Below are positions 15,429 to 23,743 of a DNA stretch of 29,551 bases, piece by piece. The notes below the pieces were generated by a model that was not told the origin of the DNA, ran no database searches, and saw nothing but the letters and a program-made list of their open reading frames with translations. The DNA is from an uncultured Helicobacter sp. (GTDB lineage Bacteria; Campylobacterota; Campylobacteria; Campylobacterales; Helicobacteraceae), in contig NZ_CALERY010000031.1 of NCBI RefSeq assembly GCF_937906905.1, forward strand, positions 1 through 29,551. The letters run 5' to 3'. Each line of letters begins with the position of its first letter. The first letter of the stretch is position 1. A program made the translations under genes and the position numbers.

Positions 15429-17504
15429 TTAGTCGCGCTGAAAATGGAGCAGGTAAGATTCTAGCTCCTGGAGGACATTATCCCACTGACCATACACATT
15501 TTGTGCAAACACCTCTCCCCCGCAAAATCCATTAAAGCGCGTTTTCCCAAGCTCCCCCCAGCGCCAGTCATAGCGCTTATATACAAGTGCTGCGCAAGGA
15601 ATACCAAGCGCAATGGCAAGGTGAGCGACCACAGAATCCACACTCACAACAATATCCATAGAGCGGATAAGCTTAGCAGTATCATAGAAATCATGGAGCG
15701 TGTAGGTATGGAGCTCTAGGGCTTGATTTTCAAGCCATTGCGGTGATGGGCTACAAGAGTCTTGGTGCGACATAGCATGAAGCGCAGAATCTAGATTTGG
15801 CATCTTGATTGCCTTTACGCGCGTATCTGGTGCGATGATGGATTCTAGTGGCTCTGGCTGGAGCGAGTGCAAGCAAAATCGCAAGCCCTTTTTCGCACAG
15901 CTCTCAAAGCTCTCCAGCAGCTGCCCTAGCGGAATTGATTTGTGTTTGGCATAGGCGAAATTGGGATTAGAGTGAAAAAACACACCAATTTGCAAGGGCT
16001 TATCCCTAGAGACTTGCGAAGCTGGCATGCTTGCAAAATCAAGCATATGCTGCAAACTCGTCTGGCGTATGGTCTCTTGTGCAGAATCTAGCAACACACC
16101 AAAATCCATTTCATGAGTATCTTTATTAGAATCCATGCTAGATTCTGCCCCAGATTCTAGCTTCGATAAAGAAGCATGCTCAAAAATCCGCGCAAGATAA
16201 GTGGCATTATGTGCAAAATCATCGATAAGCGAAATCCCCAGCACATAAGGCAAGCTCGGGAGACTTATGCAGTAGTCAAAGTTATTAAACCACTCATTGA
16301 CCACACAAAAACGCTTGGCAAAAAGCTGGCGTATAGGTGGCTGGACATAGAGATATTTCTCCTTGCATACCAGCATATCCACAAAGCGCGCAAACATAAT
16401 CGTATCACCAAAACCCTGCTCGTGAAATATCAACACGCGCGCGTTTTTGATACACTCGCGGATTGCTGCAGGCTCTAGTAGCCCAGCAATATGGCGCTTG
16501 CTGACAAAAAACCGCGTATTATCCATTTCCTGCTTTGGCAACTTTAATCGCTCTTGATAGTAGCTAAACCCACGCTCAAACACCCCCACGCTTAGGAGCA
16601 GGTGTGCGTAGTTGATGACATATTCAAGCTTAGGGGAGATCATGTGGGCTTTTTGATACATGCGTTCAGCCTCACGACTTTTACCTGCATAGCGCAAAGC
16701 GTTTGCATAGTTGAAATAAAACTCTGCGCGCGAGTTATTGTAGGCATGATAAAGCTCTTCACTCTCGCCTAGTTCCCGTAGCCTTGGCGCAAAGTAAGGA
16801 TCGAGACTCTTATACAGAGCTAACGCACAATCCATATCATCAATGAGTGTGTAGGTGTGCGCGAGATTGAACTGCGCCTCAAGGCTTGGGCAAGTCTTGT
16901 ATAGTGCGATGGCTTGGGTATAAGAGCCAGCTTTAGCATAGAGATTAGCAAGATTATAGGCAGCTTGAGTGTCATTGGGCGAGAGCTTTAGGACTTCTTG
17001 GTAGAGAGCAATTGCATTTGGGGTATCATCGGCTTGGCTTAGGATTCTCGCTAGATTAAAATAAATGTCAGGATTAGCACTTGGTAGAAATGGCAAAAGC
17101 GTTAGTGCAGCGTTTTTTAGCTGACCGCCTTTACGCAAAAACTCGGAGAGATTGATTGCGATTGTCTCATCACTTGGAGCTAGGGTGCGGGCATTTGTGA
17201 GATACTCAATTGCTTTTGCCATATCTCCTAAATAGTAGAGACTCATCGCGCAAATAAACCATACTTGTGCAAGGAGTTTTACATTGATTTGCTCGCCATT
17301 TTGTGGGCTTTGGGTTGGATTTGGTGCTAGATTCTGGGGGGCTTGGGGATTTTGCGTGCTAGATGGCGAAGTATGCGGATTGCCTGGATTTACATGTGTG
17401 CTGGTGAGAAACTGCGTAGCAAGGGCAATGGCTTTAGCGTAGTCCTGCTGCTCGTAGGCTCGCACAAGAGCGGTGAAAATCTCAGCAAGTGCGGCGGGAA
17501 GCAT
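15429..17504 (-). CDS. TPR protein with C-terminal glycosyltransferase-like domain
   Basis: A 691-residue protein. After a proline/asparagine/glutamine-rich linker (about 36-72), several TPRs follow, for example AKAIEYLTNARTLAPSDETIAINLSEFL, DTPNAIALYQEVLKLSPNDTQAAYNLANLYAKAG and AERMYQKAHMISPKLEYVIN. From about 350 there is a domain resembling GT9/GT41-type transferases in TPR fusions: LIFHEQGFGDTIMFARFVDML and, near the end, VSVDSVVAHLAIALGIP followed by a DWRWGE segment. No signal peptide is seen. The donor and acceptor are unknown. It converges on the PseH-PseI gene with only 62 bp between stops, so a role in flagellin or surface glycosylation is plausible but unproven. ATG at 17502-17504 (minus). 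Confidence 0.8.
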   Translation of the reverse strand: MLPAALAEIFTALVRAYEQQDYAKAIALATQFLTSTHVNPGNPHTSPSSTQNPQAPQNLAPNPTQSPQNGEQINVKLLAQVWFICAMSLYYLGDMAKAIEYLTNARTLAPSDETIAINLSEFLRKGGQLKNAALTLLPFLPSANPDIYFNLARILSQADDTPNAIALYQEVLKLSPNDTQAAYNLANLYAKAGSYTQAIALYKTCPSLEAQFNLAHTYTLIDDMDCALALYKSLDPYFAPRLRELGESEELYHAYNNSRAEFYFNYANALRYAGKSREAERMYQKAHMISPKLEYVINYAHLLLSVGVFERGFSYYQERLKLPKQEMDNTRFFVSKRHIAGLLEPAAIRECIKNARVLIFHEQGFGDTIMFARFVDMLVCKEKYLYVQPPIRQLFAKRFCVVNEWFNNFDYCISLPSLPYVLGISLIDDFAHNATYLARIFEHASLSKLESGAESSMDSNKDTHEMDFGVLLDSAQETIRQTSLQHMLDFASMPASQVSRDKPLQIGVFFHSNPNFAYAKHKSIPLGQLLESFESCAKKGLRFCLHSLQPEPLESIIAPDTRVKAIKMPNLDSALHAMSHQDSCSPSPQWLENQALELHTYTLHDFYDTAKLIRSMDIVVSVDSVVAHLAIALGIPCAALVYKRYDWRWGELGKTRFNGFCGGEVFAQNVYGQWDNVLQELESYLLHFQRD

Positions 17505-17564
17505 ACCCTACTCTATGTATCTAGTTGTATTGTGCATTGGACTGCGCCAGATGGCGCTGGGAGA

Positions 17565-17792
17565 CTATTTGGCGTTTTCTTTGCGGTATTCGAGAATCAT
17601 CGCATAGACTTCGTCTTTTAGGCGGAGCTTTTGCTTTTTGAGCACTTCTATCTCCATGGGTGCGAGTGGCTCAATCCCCTCTTCAGCATTTTTGATTTTT
17701 TGATCAAGATCATTATGCTCATCAAAAATCTTTTCAAAATGTGCGTTATTCATCTTTAGCGTGTGGATCTCATCGCGATACTCGTGAAACAT
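17565..17792 (-). CDS. YdcH/DUF465 family small coiled-coil protein
   Basis: A 75-residue charged protein starting MFHEYRDEIHTLKMNN. It has the DUF465 pattern: an N-terminal HxYRDxI-like start, then HNDLDQKI, and a helical end with LKKQKLRLKDEVYAMI. The whole chain is predicted as a helical hairpin or coiled coil. Function in the family is unknown. On the minus strand AAGGAG (plus 17798-17803) lies just before the ATG. It has its own probable promoter overlapped by a 12-bp inverted repeat (17832-17868). Confidence 0.85.
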   Translation of the reverse strand: MFHEYRDEIHTLKMNNAHFEKIFDEHNDLDQKIKNAEEGIEPLAPMEIEVLKKQKLRLKDEVYAMILEYRKENAK

Positions 17793-17824
17793 GCTATCTC
17801 CTTATAGATTTGGATATGCCAGCA

Positions 17825-17833
17825 ATTGTAACA
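17825..17833 (-). promoter_or_regulatory. Extended -10 promoter for the YdcH-like gene
   Basis: On the minus strand the sequence reads TGTTACAAT, an extended -10 box 33-41 bases before the ATG at 17792. The -35 zone falls inside the 12-bp inverted repeat just upstream. Confidence 0.45.
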
Positions 17834-17868
17834 TGTTAAGCTTAAATTCTGGTTGCAAGCTTAACATG
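17832..17868 (-). promoter_or_regulatory. Perfect 12-bp inverted repeat between DAHP synthase and YdcH-like gene
   Basis: CATGTTAAGCTT (17832-17843) and AAGCTTAACATG (17857-17868) are perfect complements separated by 13 bases. This is the longest perfect stem I found between genes in the window. It begins 58 bp past the DAHP synthase stop and overlaps the upstream edge of the -10 region of the next gene. It could be the DAHP synthase terminator (but no U-run follows on the minus strand), an operator for a dimeric repressor, or both. Confidence 0.5.
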
Positions 17869-17926
17869 CAGGCAAGTCCCTAAGCTCCATGCTAGAGGTA
17901 AAGACTCCAAAGCCCATAAGACTAGC

Positions 17927-19324
17927 TTAGATCTTTTGCGCCTTTATCATATCTGCGATGAGAAATGCCAGCTCAATTGCCTGCGTGGCGTTTAGGCGCG
18001 GATCACACTGGGTGTGGTAGTTGCAGGCTAGCCCTTCTTCAGTGATTGCCTGCGATCCGCCGATACATTCTGTTACATTCTCACCCGTCATCTCCAAATG
18101 CACGCCTCCGGCATAGCTGCCATTTGCACGATGAATTGCAAAAAAGCTTTTCACCTCATCTAGCACGCTGTTAAAATCTCGCGTCTTATAGCCATTGGCT
18201 GCTTTAATCGTATTTCCATGCATAGGATCGCAGCTCCAGAGAATCTCTCGCCCCTCGCCGTTGATAGATTCTAGTAGAGCTGGGAAATTACGCTTGATGG
18301 TATCTGCGCCCATGCGCACGATGAGATTAAGCCGACCCGGGATATTATGGGGGTTTAGCTTATCGCAAAGCCCTAAAATCTCTTCTTTTGTCGCTGTTGG
18401 ACCCACTTTCACGCCAAGCGGATTATGCACGCCTCGCAGAAACTCGACATGCGCCTCATCAAGCCCCCTAGTGCGCTCGCCAATCCAAAGCATATGCGCA
18501 CTGCAGTCATACCACTGCCCTGTGAGTGAATCCTCACGACAGAGCTGCTCCTCATACTGCAGCACAAGCGCTTCATGACTGGTGTAAAACTCCGTCTCAC
18601 GCAGCGTAGGTAGCGTGCTAGAATCTATCCCGCAGGCTTTCATAAAATCCAGCGCCTGGGTGATTCTACTAGCAAGCTCCTCATACTTTTGCCCAAAAGC
18701 ATTATCTTTGACAAAGTTTAGATTCCACTTATGCACTTGGGCAAGATCGGCAAAGCCCCCTTGCGCAAAAGCACGCAAAAGGTTAAGCGTAGCAGCGCTT
18801 TGGTTATAGGCTTGCAAGAGACGGCGTGGATCATGTTCCCTAGATTCTGGCTCAAACTCCATGCCATTTATCATATCGCCTCGGTAGCTTGGCAGCTCCA
18901 CACTACCATTAGATTCTACATCACTTGAGCGAGGTTTGGCAAACTGCCCCGCAATGCGCCCTACCTTCACGATTGGACAAGAAGCACCAAAGGTTAGAAT
19001 CGCACCCATTTGAATAATGACCTTGAAAAGATCTCGAATATGCACAGCATTAAACTGCGAGAAACTCTCCGCACAATCTCCGCCCTGGAGCAAAAATGCC
19101 TCGCCCTTGCACGCTTGCGCTAGACGAGCCTGCAGCGCCCTAGCCTCTCCGGCAAACACTAGCGGAGGATAAGAGCCAAGCTCTTTTTCAATGGATTCTA
19201 GCTGGGCTTGGTCTGGGTAAATGGGGGATTGTTTAATAGGGAAGCTACGCCAAGAGTCTTTGCTCCATGCCAATGGAGCTGGGCTTGATAAAGTCGATGA
19301 AAAGCCATGCGGTGAATGCGCCAT
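17927..19324 (-). CDS. Class II 3-deoxy-D-arabino-heptulosonate 7-phosphate (DAHP) synthase
   Basis: First enzyme of the shikimate pathway: condenses phosphoenolpyruvate with erythrose 4-phosphate to start aromatic amino acid synthesis in the cytoplasm. The 465-residue chain has class II (plant/mycobacterial-type) signatures in order: W-x-x-x-P near the N-terminus (SWRSFPIKQ), LLQGGDCAESF, NFVKDNAF, GVKVGPTA, CDPMHGNT, GGVHLEMTGENVTECIGG and CDPRLNATQAIELAFLIA. Full length for the family. It starts 8 bp after the stop of the TSUP permease gene, so the two probably share a transcript. Gene symbol varies between genomes, so none is given. Confidence 0.95.
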   Translation of the reverse strand: MAHSPHGFSSTLSSPAPLAWSKDSWRSFPIKQSPIYPDQAQLESIEKELGSYPPLVFAGEARALQARLAQACKGEAFLLQGGDCAESFSQFNAVHIRDLFKVIIQMGAILTFGASCPIVKVGRIAGQFAKPRSSDVESNGSVELPSYRGDMINGMEFEPESREHDPRRLLQAYNQSAATLNLLRAFAQGGFADLAQVHKWNLNFVKDNAFGQKYEELASRITQALDFMKACGIDSSTLPTLRETEFYTSHEALVLQYEEQLCREDSLTGQWYDCSAHMLWIGERTRGLDEAHVEFLRGVHNPLGVKVGPTATKEEILGLCDKLNPHNIPGRLNLIVRMGADTIKRNFPALLESINGEGREILWSCDPMHGNTIKAANGYKTRDFNSVLDEVKSFFAIHRANGSYAGGVHLEMTGENVTECIGGSQAITEEGLACNYHTQCDPRLNATQAIELAFLIADMIKAQKI

Positions 19325-19332
19325 AAGAATCC

Positions 19333-20169
19333 TTAGAATCGTTGATAGAGTGCTTGTATTGTAGCATACAAATCCGCGCGATACTGCACAATAAGCGAGA
19401 CAAACATCAGCGCAAACACTGCGATAACCATAGCGCGCACGAAGCCTACACCTTTCTTCAGTGCTAGTTTTGAGCCCATATAGCCTCCAAGCATATTGCA
19501 GACGATAAGCGGGAGGGCGAGCAGATAGAGCACGCTACCATTAAGGATAAATGCGATAAGAGAGCCAATCCCAGAGCCTAGGTTTATGAGTTTAGCATTA
19601 CCGCTAGCATAGAGCAAATCCATACCAAGCACAAGATAGAATCCAAAGATAAGAAAACTCCCAGTCCCCGGTCCAAAATATCCATCATAAAATCCAATAC
19701 TAAGTGTCAGTAGCGGAGTGATGATGAAAGTTTCTGTATGTGAGAAGTCGCTCCTACCAGCATGGAATTTGCGTGGGATAAGGGCGAGCAGCGCACTTAA
19801 TGGCAGCAGAATCAAAATCACACTTTTTAGCGTGCTCTCTTTTGTAGCCACGACAACTTCAGAGCCGATATATGCCCCCACACTCGCGCATACCACGCCG
19901 ATAGCTACGATACGCCAGAGGATTTTGCCATGAGCGATGAAATTTGCACTTGCCACTGCTGTGCCAAAGATGACTATACATTTATTTGTCCCAAGCGCTA
20001 GATGGGGTGGGATACCAGCGAGCAATAAACTAGGCGTAGAGATAAATCCACCACCCCCAGCGATAGAATCCACAAATGCCGCGATAAAAAATGCCATGCA
20101 AAGCGCACCAAATACTAGCGCCCAATGCTCCCCAAGATATGTGTGCATATACACGCCAATTTCTGCCAT
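19333..20169 (-). CDS. TSUP (TauE/SafE, DUF81) family permease
   Basis: A 278-residue polytopic inner-membrane protein with about eight hydrophobic segments. It has the family's repeated half: AFVDSIAGGGGFISTPSLLLAGIPPHLALGTNK near the N-terminus and GFYDGYFGPGTGSFLIFGFYLVLGMDLLYASGNAKLINLGSG in the second half. These permeases export or import sulfur-containing or organic anions; the substrate is not readable here. AAAGG on the minus strand (plus strand CCTTT at 20176-20180) precedes the ATG. It is divergent from gatC over a 78-bp gap and leads into the DAHP synthase gene 8 bp downstream. Confidence 0.92.
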   Translation of the reverse strand: MAEIGVYMHTYLGEHWALVFGALCMAFFIAAFVDSIAGGGGFISTPSLLLAGIPPHLALGTNKCIVIFGTAVASANFIAHGKILWRIVAIGVVCASVGAYIGSEVVVATKESTLKSVILILLPLSALLALIPRKFHAGRSDFSHTETFIITPLLTLSIGFYDGYFGPGTGSFLIFGFYLVLGMDLLYASGNAKLINLGSGIGSLIAFILNGSVLYLLALPLIVCNMLGGYMGSKLALKKGVGFVRAMVIAVFALMFVSLIVQYRADLYATIQALYQRF

Positions 20170-20190
20170 GCTCGACCTTTACCTAGATTC

Positions 20191-20199
20191 TGCTATAAT
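20191..20199 (+). promoter_or_regulatory. Extended -10 promoter for gatC(-uvrA)
   Basis: TGCTATAAT at 20191-20199 is a perfect extended -10 box, 48 bases before the gatC GTG. The gap is divergent, and a TAAAAT on the minus strand (plus 20205-20210) could serve the TSUP gene. The downstream context TATAATCGCGGAT closely matches that at the cdt promoter. Confidence 0.6.
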
Positions 20200-20247
20200 C
20201 GCGGATTTTAGCGCCATTATGCTTAAACCCACGGCAAAGGAGCCCTA

Positions 20248-20538
20248 GTGAATAAAAGCACAATCATCGACGACAAACTTCTCTCCAAGCTTGAACGACT
20301 TGCAATGATTGATTTGGAGGAAGCACAAAAAGCAAAGGTCGCGGATAATCTCAATGAGATTTTGGGATTTATTGAAAATCTTAGTGCGGTGGATACGGAT
20401 TCTATCTCACTAGAGAGCCATGCCAAAACCCCGCTACGCGATGATGTGCCACACGATTCAGGCATTGCTGGTGATGTCCTAGCGCATGCACCAAAAGCAC
20501 AGGATAACTATTTCATCGTGCCTAAAATTATTGAATAA
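20248..20538 (+). CDS. gatC: Glutamyl-tRNA(Gln)/aspartyl-tRNA(Asn) amidotransferase subunit C
   Basis: A 96-residue GatC, the small stabilising subunit of the GatCAB complex, which amidates misacylated Glu-tRNA(Gln) or Asp-tRNA(Asn). The pattern is typical: KLERLAMIDLEEAQKAKVADNLNEILGFIENLSAVDTDSI, then an acidic/proline tail with LRDDVPHDSG and a final YFIVPKIIE. The start is GTG at 20248 with AAAGGAG at 20236-20242, five bases away. gatA and gatB are not adjacent, so the complex is encoded at scattered loci, as is common in Helicobacter. uvrA follows after 81 bp. Confidence 0.93.
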   Translation: MNKSTIIDDKLLSKLERLAMIDLEEAQKAKVADNLNEILGFIENLSAVDTDSISLESHAKTPLRDDVPHDSGIAGDVLAHAPKAQDNYFIVPKIIE

Positions 20539-20554
20539 GCAGTTTAAATTCGTC

Positions 20555-20576
20555 GCTAGATTTGCCAGAATCTAGC
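20555..20576 (+). terminator. Hairpin between gatC and uvrA
   Basis: GCTAGATT (20555-20562) and AATCTAGC (20569-20576) form a perfect 8-bp stem with a 6-base loop. No U-run follows. It is made largely of the over-represented AGATT/AATCT words, so it may be a by-product of that bias and not a true terminator. Confidence 0.3.
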
Positions 20577-20619
20577 CCACTAGCTACGCCAAGAATCCAC
20601 CATAGCAGGATACAGCCCC

Positions 20620-23460
20620 ATGCAAGATACAACAAGTTTCCATGACCACATAGAAATCATTGGAGCAAAAGAGCATAATCTCAAAAATATCCACCTAAAA
20701 ATCCCCAAAAACAAGCTTGTCGTTTTTACTGGACTCTCCGGTAGTGGGAAATCAACGCTCGCATTTGATACGCTCTATGCCGAGGGACAGCGACGATATA
20801 TCGAGTCGCTATCAAGCTATGCCAGGCAGTTTTTAGATCGTGTGGGCAAACCCGATGTCGATAAAATCAATGGACTCACCCCCGCCATAGCAATCGACCA
20901 AAAGACCACGAGTAAAAACCCGCGCTCCACTGTTGGCACAATCACTGAAATTTATGACTACTTGCGACTGCTGTATGCGCGCATAGGCAAGCAGCACTGC
21001 CATCTTTGTGGCAAGCCTATCTCATCGATGACTTCAAGCGATATTATCGCGCAGGTCCTAGCTCTCCCAGAAAATGCCAAAATGATGATTCTCGCCCCCA
21101 TCGTGCGGGAGAAAAAAGGAAGCTTTGCCGATAAGATTCTCGAGCTTCGGCAAAAAGGCTTCGTGCGCGCATATATCGATGGTGTCATGGTGCGGCTCGA
21201 TGAGGAAATAGCACTAAGCAAGACCAAAAAACACACCATAAAGCTCATTATCGATCGCTGCGTAAGTGCTCCAGAGAATCACACCAGAATCGCCCAAGCA
21301 GTTGAAAAAGCGCTTAAAGAATCTTTTGGCGAAGTAGAAATTGAATATAGCGTAGATGAGCAAAGCCACCTGGTGCATTATTCTGAGCATTTTGCGTGCT
21401 TTGACTGCAAGGTGAGCTTCGAACCACTCGAGCCACTAAGTTTTTCGTTTAACTCCCCAAAAGGCGCATGTGAGAGCTGCTCTGGGCTTGGGAGCAAATA
21501 TAGCATTGATGTCAAAAAGATTCTAAACACCTCGCTCCCACTCGCAGATGGTGGGATTAAAGTAGTTTTTGGCTTTAATCGCAACTATTATGCCGAGCTT
21601 TTTCGAGCATTTTGCAAGCAAAGCGGAATCGATAGCAAAAAGAGCTTTGATGAGTTAAACGCAGCACAGCAAAGCTCGCTACTCTATGGCAATGCAGATG
21701 AAGTGGAGATTTTGTGGCGCAATAGCACACTAAAACGCCCATGGAAAGGGATTCTCCAAATCGCGTATGATATGTTTAAAGACGAGCGTGATTTGCACGA
21801 CTACATGAGCGAGAAGCCCTGTGATGCGTGCGGGGGCAATCGACTCAAGCCAGAATCTTTAAGCGTCAAAATCGCTGGCTTAGGGCTTGGTGAGGTGATC
21901 GCTATGCCAATTGAAGAGAGCTATGCGTTTTTTGCCGATGATAAAAACTTCGCATATTTGAACGAGCAGCAGCGCTTCATTGCCACGCCGATTTTCAAAG
22001 AAATCATCGAGCGGCTGTTTTTCCTTGTCGATGTGGGGCTAGGCTATCTTACCTTGCGTCGTGATGCACGCACGATAAGCGGCGGAGAGAGCCAGAGAAT
22101 CCGCATTGCCAGCCAGATTGGCAGCGGACTCACTGGTGTGATGTATGTGCTCGATGAGCCGAGTATCGGGCTGCATGAGCGCGATACGCTAAAGCTCATC
22201 AATACACTGCGTAATCTCCAGCAAAAGGGCAATAGCGTCATCGTTGTCGAGCATGATAGGGAGACAATCGCAAGCGCGGATTTCATCGTGGATATTGGAC
22301 CAGGTGCTGGTAAAAATGGCGGGGAAGTCATCTATAGCGGCAATTTGGCAGGCATGTTAAAGGCAGACACACTCACAGCGGATTTTATCAACCGCAAACG
22401 AGATATCTCCTATCAGCACGATCGAGCACAAGAACAATGGCTGCATATCAAAAATGTCAGTATTAACAATATCAAAAACCTAAGCACTAAGATCCCGTTG
22501 GGAAATTTTGTGTGTGTAACAGGGGTTAGCGGTAGTGGGAAAAGCTCGCTGATACTCCAGACATTGCTACCTGTGGCACAAGAAATTCTCAATAATGCAC
22601 GCAAGATCAAAAAATGCGATGGTGTAGAAATCATAGGGCTGGAGCATTTGGACAAGGTTATCTACCTTGATCAAAGCCCCATAGGTCGCACCCCTAGGAG
22701 CAACCCAGCCACCTACACAGGCACGATGGACGAAATCCGCACTCTCTTTGCCAATACCAAAGAAGCCAAGATTCTGGGCTTTGGCGTGTCGCGCTTTAGC
22801 TTCAATGTCAAAGGTGGGCGCTGTGAAAAATGCCAAGGCGAGGGGGAGATCCGCATAGAAATGCACTTCCTCCCAGATGTGCTAGTCAAATGCGATCTCT
22901 GCCATGGCGCGAAATATAATCCCCAAACCCTCCAAGTCAAATACCGCGACAAATCGATTGCAGATGTGCTGGAGATGAGCGTGGATAGCGCGTGCGAGTT
23001 TTTCGCCAAAATCCCCAAAATCCACCAGAAGCTAAAAACCCTGCAAGATGTAGGACTAGGCTATATCACGCTAGGGCAAAATGCCATCACGCTAAGTGGC
23101 GGGGAAGCACAGAGAATAAAACTCGCAAAAGAGCTTAGTCGCAAGGACACTGGGCGCACGCTTTATGTGCTTGATGAGCCCACCACTGGGCTGCATTTTG
23201 GCGATGTAGATCGACTCACAAAAGTGCTACATCATCTCGTCGAGCTTGGCAATAGCGTCATTGTCGTCGAACACAATCTCGATCTCATCAAAAATGCCGA
23301 CTATATCATCGACATGGGACCAGAGGGCGGAGATAAAGGCGGGGAAGTGATATTTGCTGGCAGTGTGGCAGAGTGTGTGCAGGCTGCGAAAGATTCTCGA
23401 AGCTACACGGCAAAATTTTTAGCCAAAGAGTTAGAGGAGCAAAACAAGACATCAAGCTAG
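20620..23460 (+). CDS. uvrA: Excinuclease ABC subunit A
   Basis: A 946-residue UvrA, the damage-recognition ATPase of nucleotide excision repair that loads UvrB onto lesions. Two ABC modules: Walker A GLSGSGKST (38-46; K44) and GVSGSGKSS (K641), with ABC signatures ISGGESQRIRIASQIG and LSGGEAQRIKLAKELS and Walker B VLDEPS and VLDEPT. Cysteine pairs for the zinc modules are present: CHLC; CFDC with CESC and CDAC; and CEKC with CDLC. Full length for the family. The ATG at 20620 has only a distant AGGA, so translation initiation may be modest. The gap to cdtA (23461-23743) has an AAGCAA/TTGCTT stem at 23470-23495 that could weakly terminate. Confidence 0.98.
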   Translation: MQDTTSFHDHIEIIGAKEHNLKNIHLKIPKNKLVVFTGLSGSGKSTLAFDTLYAEGQRRYIESLSSYARQFLDRVGKPDVDKINGLTPAIAIDQKTTSKNPRSTVGTITEIYDYLRLLYARIGKQHCHLCGKPISSMTSSDIIAQVLALPENAKMMILAPIVREKKGSFADKILELRQKGFVRAYIDGVMVRLDEEIALSKTKKHTIKLIIDRCVSAPENHTRIAQAVEKALKESFGEVEIEYSVDEQSHLVHYSEHFACFDCKVSFEPLEPLSFSFNSPKGACESCSGLGSKYSIDVKKILNTSLPLADGGIKVVFGFNRNYYAELFRAFCKQSGIDSKKSFDELNAAQQSSLLYGNADEVEILWRNSTLKRPWKGILQIAYDMFKDERDLHDYMSEKPCDACGGNRLKPESLSVKIAGLGLGEVIAMPIEESYAFFADDKNFAYLNEQQRFIATPIFKEIIERLFFLVDVGLGYLTLRRDARTISGGESQRIRIASQIGSGLTGVMYVLDEPSIGLHERDTLKLINTLRNLQQKGNSVIVVEHDRETIASADFIVDIGPGAGKNGGEVIYSGNLAGMLKADTLTADFINRKRDISYQHDRAQEQWLHIKNVSINNIKNLSTKIPLGNFVCVTGVSGSGKSSLILQTLLPVAQEILNNARKIKKCDGVEIIGLEHLDKVIYLDQSPIGRTPRSNPATYTGTMDEIRTLFANTKEAKILGFGVSRFSFNVKGGRCEKCQGEGEIRIEMHFLPDVLVKCDLCHGAKYNPQTLQVKYRDKSIADVLEMSVDSACEFFAKIPKIHQKLKTLQDVGLGYITLGQNAITLSGGEAQRIKLAKELSRKDTGRTLYVLDEPTTGLHFGDVDRLTKVLHHLVELGNSVIVVEHNLDLIKNADYIIDMGPEGGDKGGEVIFAGSVAECVQAAKDSRSYTAKFLAKELEEQNKTSS

Positions 23461-23670
23461 GCGTAGCTAAAGCAAGCTTCTTTAGAAATTTGCTTCGCTT
23501 GTTTTGGGCGAGCGGTGTGCGTGATTTTGCTAGTGCGAGTGGTGCTTGCACTGCTTGGCAGAGTGCGGATTCTTTAGCAATTCATTTGCGTTTGATGAGA
23601 ATCTATTTTTATAAAAGTGGCTCATGTTGTGTATTTACAAGCTTCTAGGCAGATAATGACCGCGCTTTGC

Positions 23671-23699
23671 TTGGTGTTTAATCTATTTTGCCCTACAAT
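23671..23699 (+). promoter_or_regulatory. Probable cdtABC promoter
   Basis: TACAAT at 23694-23699 as -10, with TTGGTG at 23671-23676 as -35 and a 17-base spacer, 45 bases before the cdtA ATG. The sequence after the -10 (TACAATCGCGGATA) resembles that at the gatC promoter. I see no operator-like repeat nearby. The remainder of 23461-23670 holds no gene I can support. Confidence 0.5.
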
Positions 23700-23743
23700 C
23701 GCGGATACATTATTACAACATTATTACGACATTGGGAGTTGCT

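Noticed and set aside
23523..23536. A 14-base match (GATTTTGCTAGTGC) between the uvrA-cdtA gap and palindromic element A, considered as a relic copy
   Set aside because: One or two 14-base matches are expected by chance in 29.5 kb, and the flanking arm sequences are absent.
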